This document shows positions 16,347 through 25,157 of a stretch of DNA of 64,000 nt, in pieces. This DNA is from an uncultured Bacteroidota bacterium. GTDB taxonomy: Bacteria > Bacteroidota > Bacteroidia > Bacteroidales > VadinHA17. The notes under the pieces were generated by a model that was not told the DNA's origin, did not search any database, and saw only the letters and a list, made by a program, of their open reading frames with translations. The stretch lies in assembly GCA_903844815.1 (NCBI GenBank), contig CAIMVD010000002.1, positions 1-64,000 of the forward strand. Direction: 5' to 3'. Both the position numbers and the translations under genes were made by a program. The stretch's first letter is position 1. The number at the start of each line of letters is the position of its first letter.

Positions 16347-17693
16347 CTATTCGGGAATGAGCTGACCTCCGTCTGCCAGAGAATATGTAAGTCCACCCAG
16401 CGATGGGTTGGCCCCTGATTTATAGAAGACATTAAATCCGTTCCCTGTAATATTTTTTACCGAGGAACCGGTAATCATCGGATTTGAGAGCAGGCCGTTA
16501 ATATGCGATGTTGCCGTTAAAGTCCAGTTGCTGCTGTAATCCATGGTTAAGGATACAAGGTTGGCAGTATTGCTGTTATTGATAGCTCCTGTAAAAGCGG
16601 AATAGTTTTTCAGCGAAATGTTAGCCTTGCTGCTGGCGTCCACATGAATAAGGCCCGACATAGTTTGGCCATCGGCAACAAAAATTGCATTACCCCCGTT
16701 TGCAGCAGATGATCCGCCCCAGCTTCCTTTTATACACCTGATCAAAGTATCGCAGCTGTTTGAAAGAGCAACTCCTTTCAAAGTATAATATGCCGTTGAG
16801 TTGGTATTATAGAACATTCCTCCCTTTTTACCAGTGTAGGTAAAGGAGCCGCCTGTCATGGTCAGATGGCCTGCAACAACCGAAGGGTTTCCTGAAGTGC
16901 TCTGAAAAACCAGGGATCCCCATTTGTCGAAGGTGCATTTAACCGTACACTTCACGAGTTCTATTGAATTCGATCCTTCAACCACAAGAGCTTCAGCCCC
17001 TTTAGCCGTGAATGTGGCCGTGTCGCATCGTATTGATCCGTTTGAATATATGGCAGGAGAATTGGCTCCGTTTGAAGTATATGCTCCTCTCAGAACGGTA
17101 ATGATCCCACCGCAGATGACACTGGAATTTGCACCGGAGGTAGTTACGGTATCATTTATAACCTTGATTATTGCTCCACCCGCACTCATTATTCCGTTAG
17201 AACTCTCTCCCGTAGTGGTTAATTTATCTCTTTCAGTGTTTATACTTGCATTCCCATAGGCAAAAATACCATTAGCTCCTTTACCCGTGGACGAAATCAG
17301 ATCATCTTCGGTATTTATTACTGCAACTTCATTTTCACCATAGGCAAGCATCACCGCATTCAGACCATACAAACTGCTGTTTTCGACTGAAGATGAATTT
17401 CCTCCGGTAGAAACAATTGAAAGGGTAAGGTTATATGTTCCGCCTGTGACCTTTACAGCCGACAAATCAGCAGTTGAAGTAAAGAAAGTCTGTCCGTTTT
17501 GGATTACCGTGCCATGGCTCTGGCTGTAGGTTCCATAGCCGTTCCCTGAGCCGGTGTTATCTTTTTTACATCCGGTTAACCCAAAGGTGAAACAAGCCAG
17601 TAAAACAATCATTGCTTTACCAGACACAAAAGAAAAAATACGGTTAACTCTCATTGATCCATTATATTTTAACTGGGTCACTTCCTTTTTCAT
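16347..17693 (-). CDS. Lipoprotein with predicted right-handed beta-helix repeats
   Basis: 448 residues. The lipobox is FGLTGC, followed by KKDNTGSGNG. A start 13 codons later (17654) gives a more normal signal length and is a good alternative. The mature part has repeated short beta rungs such as NGIFAYGNASINTERDKLTTTG and SNGIMSAGGAIIKV, an organisation seen in parallel beta-helix and polymorphic outer-membrane-type proteins. No catalytic motif was recognised. Likely anchored in the outer membrane as an adhesin-like or scaffold protein. It lies between the helicase gene (27 bp gap) and the C1 peptidase gene (23 bp gap), all on the minus strand. Confidence 0.75.
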   Translation of the reverse strand: MKKEVTQLKYNGSMRVNRIFSFVSGKAMIVLLACFTFGLTGCKKDNTGSGNGYGTYSQSHGTVIQNGQTFFTSTADLSAVKVTGGTYNLTLSIVSTGGNSSSVENSSLYGLNAVMLAYGENEVAVINTEDDLISSTGKGANGIFAYGNASINTERDKLTTTGESSNGIMSAGGAIIKVINDTVTTSGANSSVICGGIITVLRGAYTSNGANSPAIYSNGSIRCDTATFTAKGAEALVVEGSNSIELVKCTVKCTFDKWGSLVFQSTSGNPSVVAGHLTMTGGSFTYTGKKGGMFYNTNSTAYYTLKGVALSNSCDTLIRCIKGSWGGSSAANGGNAIFVADGQTMSGLIHVDASSKANISLKNYSAFTGAINNSNTANLVSLTMDYSSNWTLTATSHINGLLSNPMITGSSVKNITGNGFNVFYKSGANPSLGGLTYSLADGGQLIPE

Positions 17694-17720
17694 TACAATA
17701 AATTTTAAAATGGCAGCCTG

Positions 17721-18959
17721 TTATTCCTTTGTTCCCGGTCTTCTTCCCTTTCTGTAAAAGCCCCGTTTAGGCCTGCTTTTTTCTGTTTTCGTCTCAGCGG
17801 GACGGTGGTCGGGAATCTTATCGTGTTTCTCTGCTATGAAGTCAGGCAGGATGGCTTTAGGTACCTCATATCCAATCAGTTTTTCAATCCGGCGAAGCTT
17901 TTCAATATCAGGCCTGTTCACGAGGGTAACGGCTACGCCGGTAGTCTCGGCCCGGGCAGTACGGCCGACACGATGAACGTAATCCTCGGCATCGCCGGGA
18001 ACATCATAATTTATTACAAGATTTATGTCCTTAATATCGATGCCCCGGCTCAATACGTCAGTAGCCACAAGGACACGTGTTTTTCGCGACCGGAACCGGA
18101 GCAACATGTCTTCCCTTTCCTTCTGCTCAAGATCCGATGATATGCCTTCCACCTTGTATTCTCTCGAACGGAGGCCCTTAACAATTTCAGTCACTTTCTT
18201 CCTTGTTGAGCTGAAGATGAGAATACTGGTATAATCAGGATGGTCAGCGATAAGACTGTTTACTAGAGGCAATTTCATATCGTCGCTTAACATATACACA
18301 TTCTGTGTAACTCCTTCGGCGGGCTTGGATATTTCAAGCGAGATTTTAAAAGGATCCCTCATAATGCTTTTCGCCATTGTCCTGATCTTTGGCGGCATGG
18401 TTGCGCTAAACATCAAAGTCTGCCGTTTCTTCGGGACATGCGAAATTATTCGCATAATATCGTCGTAAAATCCGATATCGAGCATACGGTCGGCTTCGTC
18501 CAGAATAAGTGTTTCAATCTGGTTGAATTTCACATAACCCTGATTGAGATGCGATATAAGCCTTCCTGGCGTTGCAACAATTATATCGGCACCCTTCGAA
18601 AGGGCAGTTCTCTCCTGCTCCCACCCGCTGCCGTCGCCTCCACCGTAAACAGCTATTGATGTAATATTCAGCGTATAGGCGAATCCTACTATTTGCTGGT
18701 CGATCTGTATGGCAAGTTCTCTTGTTGGTACAAGAATCAGTGTATGTGTATGACTGGGACGATTTTCCGAAATATGGTTCATTATGGGAAGAAGGTAAGC
18801 AGCCGTTTTTCCTGTTCCCGTCTGTGCACAGGCTATGAGATCCTTCCCCTTAAGTATGACCGGAATTGCCTGTTCCTGTATGGGAGTAGCTTCTCTGAAT
18901 CCCATGTAATCAATTGATTCCAATATTTCAGGATTCAAGTCTAATTCTTCAAATATCAT
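17721..18959 (-). CDS. DEAD-box ATP-dependent RNA helicase (RhlE-like)
   Basis: 412 residues with all helicase motifs in order: Q motif (GFREATPIQEQAIP), Walker A (AQTGTGKT), PTRELA, GG, TPGRL, DEAD (LILDEADRML), SAT (MFSATMP), then ARGID-like LSRGIDIKDI and HRVGRTARA. A basic C-terminal tail (KSRPKRGFYRKGRRPG) probably aids RNA binding. Cytoplasmic RNA remodelling in ribosome assembly, cold adaptation or RNA decay. It is the first gene of a minus-strand run, but the following lipoprotein and peptidase are functionally unrelated. No clear promoter was recognised upstream. Confidence 0.95.
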   Translation of the reverse strand: MIFEELDLNPEILESIDYMGFREATPIQEQAIPVILKGKDLIACAQTGTGKTAAYLLPIMNHISENRPSHTHTLILVPTRELAIQIDQQIVGFAYTLNITSIAVYGGGDGSGWEQERTALSKGADIIVATPGRLISHLNQGYVKFNQIETLILDEADRMLDIGFYDDIMRIISHVPKKRQTLMFSATMPPKIRTMAKSIMRDPFKISLEISKPAEGVTQNVYMLSDDMKLPLVNSLIADHPDYTSILIFSSTRKKVTEIVKGLRSREYKVEGISSDLEQKEREDMLLRFRSRKTRVLVATDVLSRGIDIKDINLVINYDVPGDAEDYVHRVGRTARAETTGVAVTLVNRPDIEKLRRIEKLIGYEVPKAILPDFIAEKHDKIPDHRPAETKTEKSRPKRGFYRKGRRPGTKE

Positions 18960-19097
18960 TTATGTTATGCGAATTTTAATAAAATAATGCCAATCGGTAA
19001 AGATAGCAAAAAAAGAGATAAGGAACTAAAGTGACAACGGGCAGGGAGTAAACATGATTGTTATCATCAAAATATTTCTCTGACCGAAATTACTGCC
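18960..19097. other. Intergenic spacer, nothing recognised
   Basis: AT-rich spacer upstream of the helicase gene and of the small histidine-rich reading frame. No convincing promoter pair or RNA structure was seen. Confidence 0.5.
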
Positions 19098-19169
19098 ATG
19101 AACAAAATAGCAAATATGGGCGAAGATCACGATCATGACAGGCATTTTGACGGTGAGAATCATCAGTAG
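19098..19169 (+). CDS. Possible 23-residue His/Asp-rich peptide
   Basis: ATG at 19098, stop at 19167-19169. The peptide has five His in 23 residues (GEDHDHDRH core), which would suit metal binding. A strong terminator begins 16 bp after the stop, which implies a short transcript ends here. No ribosome binding site or promoter was recognised, and there is no homology argument, so the call is tentative. Confidence 0.3.
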   Translation: MNKIANMGEDHDHDRHFDGENHQ

Positions 19170-19184
19170 TCAAAAACTTTTAAG

Positions 19185-19212
19185 ACCCCGGAAAAACATC
19201 CGGGGTTTTTTA
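19185..19212 (+). terminator. Rho-independent terminator
   Basis: Stem ACCCCGG / CCGGGGT with an 8-nt A-rich loop, followed by six Ts. It lies 16 bp after the small His-rich frame and 150 bp before the TonB receptor gene, and no annotated plus-strand gene ends upstream of it. Confidence 0.75.
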
Positions 19213-19326
19213 TTCCCTCAATAGCAGACCTGTTGTCAAACATCCGGTTCATCGCCGGAAATCTCCGGTCATCTTCTTTATCTTTTGACTTGTCATCATT
19301 TATTTTTCCTTGTCATTTTACCGGAA

Positions 19327-19334
19327 TAGCTTTG
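19327..19334 (+). promoter_or_regulatory. Putative -7 box for the TonB receptor operon
   Basis: TAGCTTTG fits TAnnTTTG; a TTTT lies 19 nt upstream (19304-19307) as an imperfect -33. The leader would be about 15-20 nt. Confidence 0.45.
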
Positions 19335-19356
19335 TAATAAATTAAAATTAACGAGC

Positions 19357-21732
19357 ATGAAAAAGTTCCTGTATATCCTGGCATTATCATTTGCAACAAT
19401 TCTTTCCCTGTTTGCCTCTGATGAAATGACACAAACCATTCGTGGTACAGTTACCGATGCAATATCTGGTTATCCTATTGCAGGAGCGACTGTTATTTTG
19501 GTGAATTCTCAACCGGTAGTAGGCGTGCTTTCCGATATCAACGGTAAATTTGAGATGAAAAAGGTTCCACTGGGCAGACAGTCAATCCTGATAAGCTATC
19601 TTGGTTATGAATCAAAAAGATTAGACAATCTATTGCTTGTCAGTGGAAAAGAGCTGGCTCTGGATGTAAAGCTGGATGAAAAGCTAAACTCTATCGGTGA
19701 GGTTGTGGTGAAGGCAACAGTAAAAAAAGCAGAAGCCCTGAATGAACTTGCCATGGTCAGTGCCCGTACTTTTTCGGTAGAGGAAACAGAACGTTTTGCG
19801 GGCAGCCTTGGCGATCCTGCCAGGATGGTTGCCAACTATGCTGGAGTAATGACCCAGAATGACTCGCGAAATGATATAATTATTCGCGGCAATTCCCCGT
19901 CGGGCGTACTATGGAGACTGGAGGGAATAGAGATTCCAAATCCAAACCATTTCGGCGCCCAGGGAACTACCGGAGGACCCGTGAGCATGGTAAACAATAA
20001 TCTCCTTGCAAACTCCGATTTCTTAACAGGAGCCTTCCCTGCTGAATATGGGAATGCCCTGGCGGGAGCTTTTGACCTGAATTTAAGGTCGGGAAATGCC
20101 AATAAGTATGAGTTTACCGGCCAGGTGGGATTCAATGGGTTTGAATTTGGAGCGGAAGGCCCTTTAATTAAGCTTAAAAACGGCCAGAATGCCTCATTCC
20201 TTGCCAACTATCGTTATTCAACCCTCGAACTGATAAGTAAAATGGGATTCAATGTGGGAACCGGGACCGCAATACCTCAATACCAGGACCTTACATTCCT
20301 GGTTGACCTGCCGGGAACAAAATCAGGAAGATTCAAACTCTTTGGCCTGTGGGGTAAAAGTTTCATAGCCCTTGGAAGAGACCTTACAGATACAACTGAA
20401 AACCTGTACAATCCGATAGGAGCCGCAACCGACTTCGGATCTGAACTTGGAGTTATTGGGTTATCACATACGTACTATTTCAATGAAAAAACACGTATAA
20501 AATCCTCCCTGTCGTGGCAACATTCAAATTCACAGGCGCTAGTCGATTCGATAAAAAGTGAAAACTTTGTTCCCTATATCCGTGAAAACCAGACTGAGAA
20601 TAAACTTTCATTTTCAACCCAGCTCAGAAAGAAGTTCAACGCTTCCGATAATGCAAGCCTGGGTCTTATAATCGACAACTATACAATAACTTATCTCGAC
20701 AGTATTTATGACCCTGATTATTCAAAATTTGTAACTTTTACCGATATTGACGGAAAGATGATGCTGTACAGGGCTTATGCCCAATGGCAGCACATATTTA
20801 GCGCCAGACTGACCACTTATGCAGGGGTGCATCTCCAATATGCTGCCATTAACAATGAACTGTCTCCCGAACCCCGGCTTAGTTTAAGCTATAAGACATC
20901 TTCAAATGGTTCCCTTAACGTTGGAATCGGCCTGCACAGCCAACTCCAGCCTAAAGGGGTATACTATTTTCAGGAATATAATCCGGCCACCTCAGGTTAT
21001 TTGAAGACAAATGAAAATCTGGGCCTCTCAAAAAGCACACACTTTGTTCTTGGTTACCAGCATCTTTTCGGAAATGACTTTCGGGTTAAACTTGAGAGTT
21101 ATTACCAGCACCTGTATAATATCCCTGTTAAAGCCTCCTTCCCCCAATACTCTCTTATCAACACCGGAGATCAGTTTGGAACTGTTTTGGAAGACAGCCT
21201 TATCAATACCGGCAAAGGTAAAAACTATGGTATCGAAATGACCATAGAGAAATTTATGAGCAAGGGCTGGTATTTCCTCTTTACAACTTCTCTCTTTAAT
21301 TCCAAATATACCGGTTCCGATGGAATATGGAGAAATACCGCTTTCAACGGGAATTATGTATTTAACCTCCTTGGCGGGTATGAACACAAACTGGGCAGAC
21401 GCTCAACGTTTACAGTTGATATTAAGACAGTTTGGGCAGGCGGCAAAAGGTATCTTCCTCTTGACCTCGAAGTCTCACGGAAGCAACAGGCAAATGTATA
21501 TGACTGGACTAATGCTTATCAGGACAAATACAACGACTATTTCCGTACCGATCTCCGGTTTGGCATAAAGGTTAACCGCACTAAATTCAGTCATGAATGG
21601 GGAATTGATCTTCAAAATGTTACGGGTTACCGCAGCATCTTCACCCAGGGTTATGATGGTAAAAAAGATAAACCCTATTATGTTTACCAGCAGGGATTCA
21701 TCCCCATGTTTCTTTACAGGATACGGTTTTGA
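19357..21732 (+). CDS. TonB-dependent outer-membrane receptor with carboxypeptidase-regulatory-like N-terminal domain
   Basis: 791 residues. A signal peptide ends near FASDE (about 22). A CarboxypepD_reg-like domain (about 27-115: RGTVTDAISGYPIAGATVIL) precedes a plug domain (about 125-240: NDIIIRGNSPSGVLWRLEGIEIPNPNHF) and a beta-barrel that ends in aromatic-rich strands, with FLYRIRF at the very C-terminus as in outer-membrane barrels. Shorter than SusC-type receptors (about 1000), and no SusD gene is near. The substrate is therefore not a typical SusCD glycan and cannot be named. Two signalling genes follow: a LytS-like kinase 30 bp downstream and its regulator, suggesting ligand uptake and sensing are linked. 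Confidence 0.92.
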   Translation: MKKFLYILALSFATILSLFASDEMTQTIRGTVTDAISGYPIAGATVILVNSQPVVGVLSDINGKFEMKKVPLGRQSILISYLGYESKRLDNLLLVSGKELALDVKLDEKLNSIGEVVVKATVKKAEALNELAMVSARTFSVEETERFAGSLGDPARMVANYAGVMTQNDSRNDIIIRGNSPSGVLWRLEGIEIPNPNHFGAQGTTGGPVSMVNNNLLANSDFLTGAFPAEYGNALAGAFDLNLRSGNANKYEFTGQVGFNGFEFGAEGPLIKLKNGQNASFLANYRYSTLELISKMGFNVGTGTAIPQYQDLTFLVDLPGTKSGRFKLFGLWGKSFIALGRDLTDTTENLYNPIGAATDFGSELGVIGLSHTYYFNEKTRIKSSLSWQHSNSQALVDSIKSENFVPYIRENQTENKLSFSTQLRKKFNASDNASLGLIIDNYTITYLDSIYDPDYSKFVTFTDIDGKMMLYRAYAQWQHIFSARLTTYAGVHLQYAAINNELSPEPRLSLSYKTSSNGSLNVGIGLHSQLQPKGVYYFQEYNPATSGYLKTNENLGLSKSTHFVLGYQHLFGNDFRVKLESYYQHLYNIPVKASFPQYSLINTGDQFGTVLEDSLINTGKGKNYGIEMTIEKFMSKGWYFLFTTSLFNSKYTGSDGIWRNTAFNGNYVFNLLGGYEHKLGRRSTFTVDIKTVWAGGKRYLPLDLEVSRKQQANVYDWTNAYQDKYNDYFRTDLRFGIKVNRTKFSHEWGIDLQNVTGYRSIFTQGYDGKKDKPYYVYQQGFIPMFLYRIRF

Positions 21733-21762
21733 AATATTGACTAGATTTGTATTGCCGGAACT

Positions 21763-22773
21763 ATGAAAGACAAATACTTCACTAAAAGCCTTTTTGGACT
21801 TATTCCCCTGGTGGGTTTAGTTATTGCAGTGATATACCTGATCAGTTTTGGGATCTACGATATAAGTTTATCAATAAAGTATACTATTCATGCTATAACA
21901 ATAACTGCAGGGTTATGGCTGGGATGTCAGAAAATTGTAAGCATCCTCTGGAAGAAGTACCCATGGGAAATCAACCCTCTCAAGCATCTTTTTATAGAAA
22001 TATCTGCCATTCTTGCATATACATTGCTGTTTAGCTATGTATTATACATCCTTGAGAGAGTGTTTTGGGAAATACCAAGAATGGCAAGTACCGGATTTGA
22101 GATTTTTATCACACTTTTAATTACCTTTCTTATTACCTCCGTTTATGAATCAATATTTTTTTACGAGCAGTGGAAGTATAATTTTTCAAAATCGATAAGG
22201 CTCGAAAAAGACAACCTGGAAGCCAGGTATGAAGCTCTCAGGGCTCAGATCAATCCGCATTTCCTCTTTAACAGCCTCAACAGTCTTACCAGCATGGTGG
22301 CTGATAATAAGCCTGTGGTGGATTATGTTCAGAACCTGTCGGATTTGCTCAGGTATATGATGACAAGCGGGGAAAAAGAACTTGTTTTGCTTAGTGAAGA
22401 ACTCGGGATACTGCGGAGTTACATAACTCTTCATCTGACCAGATTTAGCGGTTCTCTTGAAATAAAGGTTGATATCCCTGAAAACATGCACAATGGTGCA
22501 GTACCTCCTCTTGTACTACAAATGCTTGTTGAAAACTGCATGAAGCACAATGTTATCTCTAAGGAAAGACCTCTCAGGGTAAGAATTGTTGCCAACAATG
22601 AATCAATAACCGTTACAAATAATCTTCAGCGAAGGAGTACTGTTGTTTCAACCGGGCAGGGCCTTGATAATATAAGGGGGCGTTACGCTTTCTTCACCTC
22701 TGCAAGCGTTGAAGTGTTTGAAAACGATGAAATATTTGAAGTAAAAATCCCGGTTCTTCAGGCAGAATTATGA
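21763..22773 (+). CDS. LytS/YehU-type sensor histidine kinase
   Basis: 336 residues. About four transmembrane helices (1-140) precede a His_kinase domain (PF06580 type): RAQINPHFLFNSLNSL carries the phospho-accepting His, followed by a HATPase-like segment with VENCMKHN (N box) and GQGLDNIRGRY (G box). No extracytoplasmic sensor domain is visible, so the membrane part probably senses. The stop overlaps the start of the LytTR regulator gene by an ATGA, evidence of a translationally coupled pair. It starts 30 bp after the TonB receptor gene. Confidence 0.93.
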   Translation: MKDKYFTKSLFGLIPLVGLVIAVIYLISFGIYDISLSIKYTIHAITITAGLWLGCQKIVSILWKKYPWEINPLKHLFIEISAILAYTLLFSYVLYILERVFWEIPRMASTGFEIFITLLITFLITSVYESIFFYEQWKYNFSKSIRLEKDNLEARYEALRAQINPHFLFNSLNSLTSMVADNKPVVDYVQNLSDLLRYMMTSGEKELVLLSEELGILRSYITLHLTRFSGSLEIKVDIPENMHNGAVPPLVLQMLVENCMKHNVISKERPLRVRIVANNESITVTNNLQRRSTVVSTGQGLDNIRGRYAFFTSASVEVFENDEIFEVKIPVLQAEL

Positions 22774-23528
22774 TCAGGACACTTATAATAGAAGATGAAC
22801 AGCCTGCTGCCTTCCGTCTGGAGAGCCTGCTAAAGAGCCTTGATCCGGAAATTGAGGTGGTTGCCGTAATTGATACGGTGGAATCGGCAGTAAGATGGTT
22901 TGAAACCCACCCCCACCCCGACCTCATTATGCTCGACATCCAGCTCGGTGATGGTCTGAGTTTTGGCATTTTCAATAAAACAAAAGTAGAATCATACGTG
23001 ATCTTCTCCACTGCCTATGATGAATATGCAATAAGGGCTTTTGAACTTAACAGCATCGATTACCTTCTTAAACCCATAAGCGAAACCCGACTTGCCCAAA
23101 GCCTTGCCAAATTTAAGAAATTCAGCACTGCACAACAGAATGTCAATATTCAGAAGCTGCTTGAAACTCTGGAGAATCGCGACAGCAGATATAAAAGACG
23201 ATTTGTCGTCACCATTACCGGAAAAATAAAGATAGTTGAAACCGAAAATGTTGCATTCTTTTATTCCAAAGAAAAAAATACCTTTTTATGCACAGCTGAC
23301 CAGAGACACTATCCTGTTGAATACTCATTAGATCAGCTTGAGTCACTGCTTAATCCGGAGCTGTTTTTCAGGGTAAACAGGCAATATATTGTTCAGTATA
23401 AAAGCATTAATAAGATCTTCATTCTGTCGAAGAGCAGGATAAAGATTGAAACAGTTCCTTCTTCAGAGGAAGAGATCCTTGTGAGTTCATCGCGCACTTC
23501 CGATTTCAGGAACTGGCTTGAGAGCTAA
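22770..23528 (+). CDS. LytTR-family response regulator
   Basis: 252 residues. A receiver domain (1-120) has EDE acidic residues near the N-terminus, the phosphorylated Asp in LIMLDIQLGDG, and a conserved Lys in LKPI. A LytTR DNA-binding domain (about 145-250) shows the usual VAFFYSKEKNTFL and FFRVNRQYIVQYKSI pattern. It partners the overlapping LytS-like kinase. The target promoter is unknown; the upstream TonB receptor operon is a reasonable guess by proximity. The region after it (to 23725) is about 200 bp without recognised signals. Confidence 0.94.
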   Translation: MIRTLIIEDEQPAAFRLESLLKSLDPEIEVVAVIDTVESAVRWFETHPHPDLIMLDIQLGDGLSFGIFNKTKVESYVIFSTAYDEYAIRAFELNSIDYLLKPISETRLAQSLAKFKKFSTAQQNVNIQKLLETLENRDSRYKRRFVVTITGKIKIVETENVAFFYSKEKNTFLCTADQRHYPVEYSLDQLESLLNPELFFRVNRQYIVQYKSINKIFILSKSRIKIETVPSSEEEILVSSSRTSDFRNWLES

Positions 23529-23725
23529 CACTGACATAACTTTCCGGATTTGATCATAAAAAAACTACAAAAGTCTTTACCACAGGAAATAACAGATTGT
23601 TAATAATGTTTAATTAGAGGCTCTAAATATGTCAGTTCATATGGAGTTCAAATAACATAATGTGTAAATTGCAGATGATAAAATGAACCACCGACTCATA
23701 ATTCCAACCTGAAAAATTAATAACT

Positions 23726-24598
23726 ATGAAAATGAAGTCTTTTTTTTTCACTCTCCTCTTTGCAGGAGTTATCAGTACAAATCTCTTTGCCCAAAAGGAG
23801 GTTTATAAAATCTCCCTTGCTGAATGGTCGCTTCACCGTACGATTGGAAAAGGAACAATCTCCAACCTGGATTTTCCGCGAATCACAAAAAAAACTTACG
23901 GTCTTGATGCCGTTGAGTACGTCTCTACTTTCTTCAAAGGAAAGGGAGAAGATACAGCATATCTTACCGCATTAAAGGACTCCTGCAATAAATACGGAGT
24001 GAAGAGTTTGCTGATCATGGTCGATAGTGAAGGCAGTCTCGCTGATACTTCTAAGGCTGCCAGGACAAAAGCGGTTGAGAATCATTATAAATGGGTAAAA
24101 GCGGCAAAATTTTTAGGATGCCATTCTATAAGAGTAAATGCTGCCGGCAGGGGCACAATGGGTCAGATGCAGGCTGCGGCTATTGACGGATTGGGCAGAT
24201 TATCGGATTATGCAGCGGGATTCGGGATCAATGTAATTGTTGAAAACCATGGTGGAAATTCTTCCTACGGCAAATGGCTTGCTGAAATTATGAAAACCGT
24301 TAATAAGCCAAACTGCGGAACGTTGCCTGATCTCGGAAATTTCTATGAGTATGACCGTTACAAGGGTGTTACCGAACTGATGCCTTATGCAAAGGGAGTC
24401 AGCGGGAAAACACTTGAATTTGATGCCGAAGGAAATGAAACAAGGGTTGACTTCGCCAAAATGATGAAGATCATTTCCGATTCGAAATATACAGGCTACA
24501 TTGATGTTGAGTACGAAGGCAATACCTTAAGTGAAGATGAAGGCATCAAGGCTTCTATTATTCTGATTAATAAAGTTATTGCACCATATAATAAGTAA
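23726..24598 (+). CDS. Exported xylose-isomerase-like TIM-barrel protein (paralogue of 13210)
   Basis: 290 residues with a Sec signal peptide ending near LFAQK (about 22), unlike its Tat-exported paralogue. The mature protein follows the same pattern: ISLAEWSLHRT at strand 1, AVEYVSTFFKG, SIRVNAAGRG, VIVENHGG (Glu), GTLPDLGNF (Asp) and IDVEYEG (Glu). These residues fit a divalent metal site at the barrel mouth. Predicted periplasmic sugar isomerase, epimerase or hydratase. It stands alone between the LytTR gene and a repeat-rich spacer. Having two paralogues using two export routes suggests both work in the envelope. Confidence 0.85.
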   Translation: MKMKSFFFTLLFAGVISTNLFAQKEVYKISLAEWSLHRTIGKGTISNLDFPRITKKTYGLDAVEYVSTFFKGKGEDTAYLTALKDSCNKYGVKSLLIMVDSEGSLADTSKAARTKAVENHYKWVKAAKFLGCHSIRVNAAGRGTMGQMQAAAIDGLGRLSDYAAGFGINVIVENHGGNSSYGKWLAEIMKTVNKPNCGTLPDLGNFYEYDRYKGVTELMPYAKGVSGKTLEFDAEGNETRVDFAKMMKIISDSKYTGYIDVEYEGNTLSEDEGIKASIILINKVIAPYNK

Positions 24599-24687
24599 AT
24601 TGGATTCTCATTTTCCAATATTTATAGAGCAGTATCTCAGACCTTATAATTATTCCATTTTATAACAAAGTGGTCGTTTAAAAAGTT

Positions 24688-24784
24688 CTCCGTGGAACTC
24701 TGTGTCAACTCTGTGCATCTCCGTGTAAGTTCTTAATTACTTGTTACACAGAGAGGCACAGAGTATACACAGAGAGACACAGAG
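24688..24784. repeat. Long imperfect hairpin built of ACACAGAG-type repeats
   Basis: Left arm 24688-24728 and right arm 24744-24784 are each 41 nt and complementary at about 33 of 41 positions, around a 15-nt centre. Each arm is itself made of GTG/CTC (or ACACAGAG) near-repeats. A related single arm occurs at 13043-13085. Confidence 0.8.
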
Positions 24785-25157
24785 ACAGCCAAAATACATT
24801 CCTGGCTTTTGAATCATCCTTTATTTTATAAGCCATCCTCCGTTATTATTACATCTGCGCCCGCAGGTATAACTGTTTTTCCAAATAATTTCATGGCAGC
24901 TTTTTCTCATTATGAGAATAGAATCTCATTTTGGGATATTTATTGTTTCATCAACATTACGTAATCCTTTCACAGTATGCACTTTCAGCCTGCTTGCAGT
25001 TTAAGGCCCGGATATTGCCATAGGAATTCATGTACTGTTAAAAGCTGCAAACTACCTTTTTACTTTAAACGAAAGGCACTTCAAGTTCTCTGGCAGAGCT
25101 CGCTTTTGGCAGAATTTAGCACTCATTAACCCATTCAGTAGTTATTAACAATTAAAA
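24785..25157. other. Intergenic spacer with a possible minus-strand gene remnant
   Basis: A short minus-strand frame ending at 24826 reads KLFGKTVIPAGADVIITEDGL, which looks protein-like, but it is closed by a stop about 24 codons upstream. It may be the tail of a lost gene. Otherwise no promoter or RNA was recognised before the ATG at 25158. Confidence 0.3.

Noticed and set aside
21742-21749. TAGATTTG just before the LytS-like gene
   Set aside because: It matches the -7 pattern but leaves only about 7 nt to the ATG and has no -33 box; the gene is more likely in the receptor operon.
24826-24905. Short minus-strand frame reading KLFGKTVIPAGADVIITEDGL
   Set aside because: Closed upstream by a stop after about 24 codons; looks like a gene tail but too short to call.
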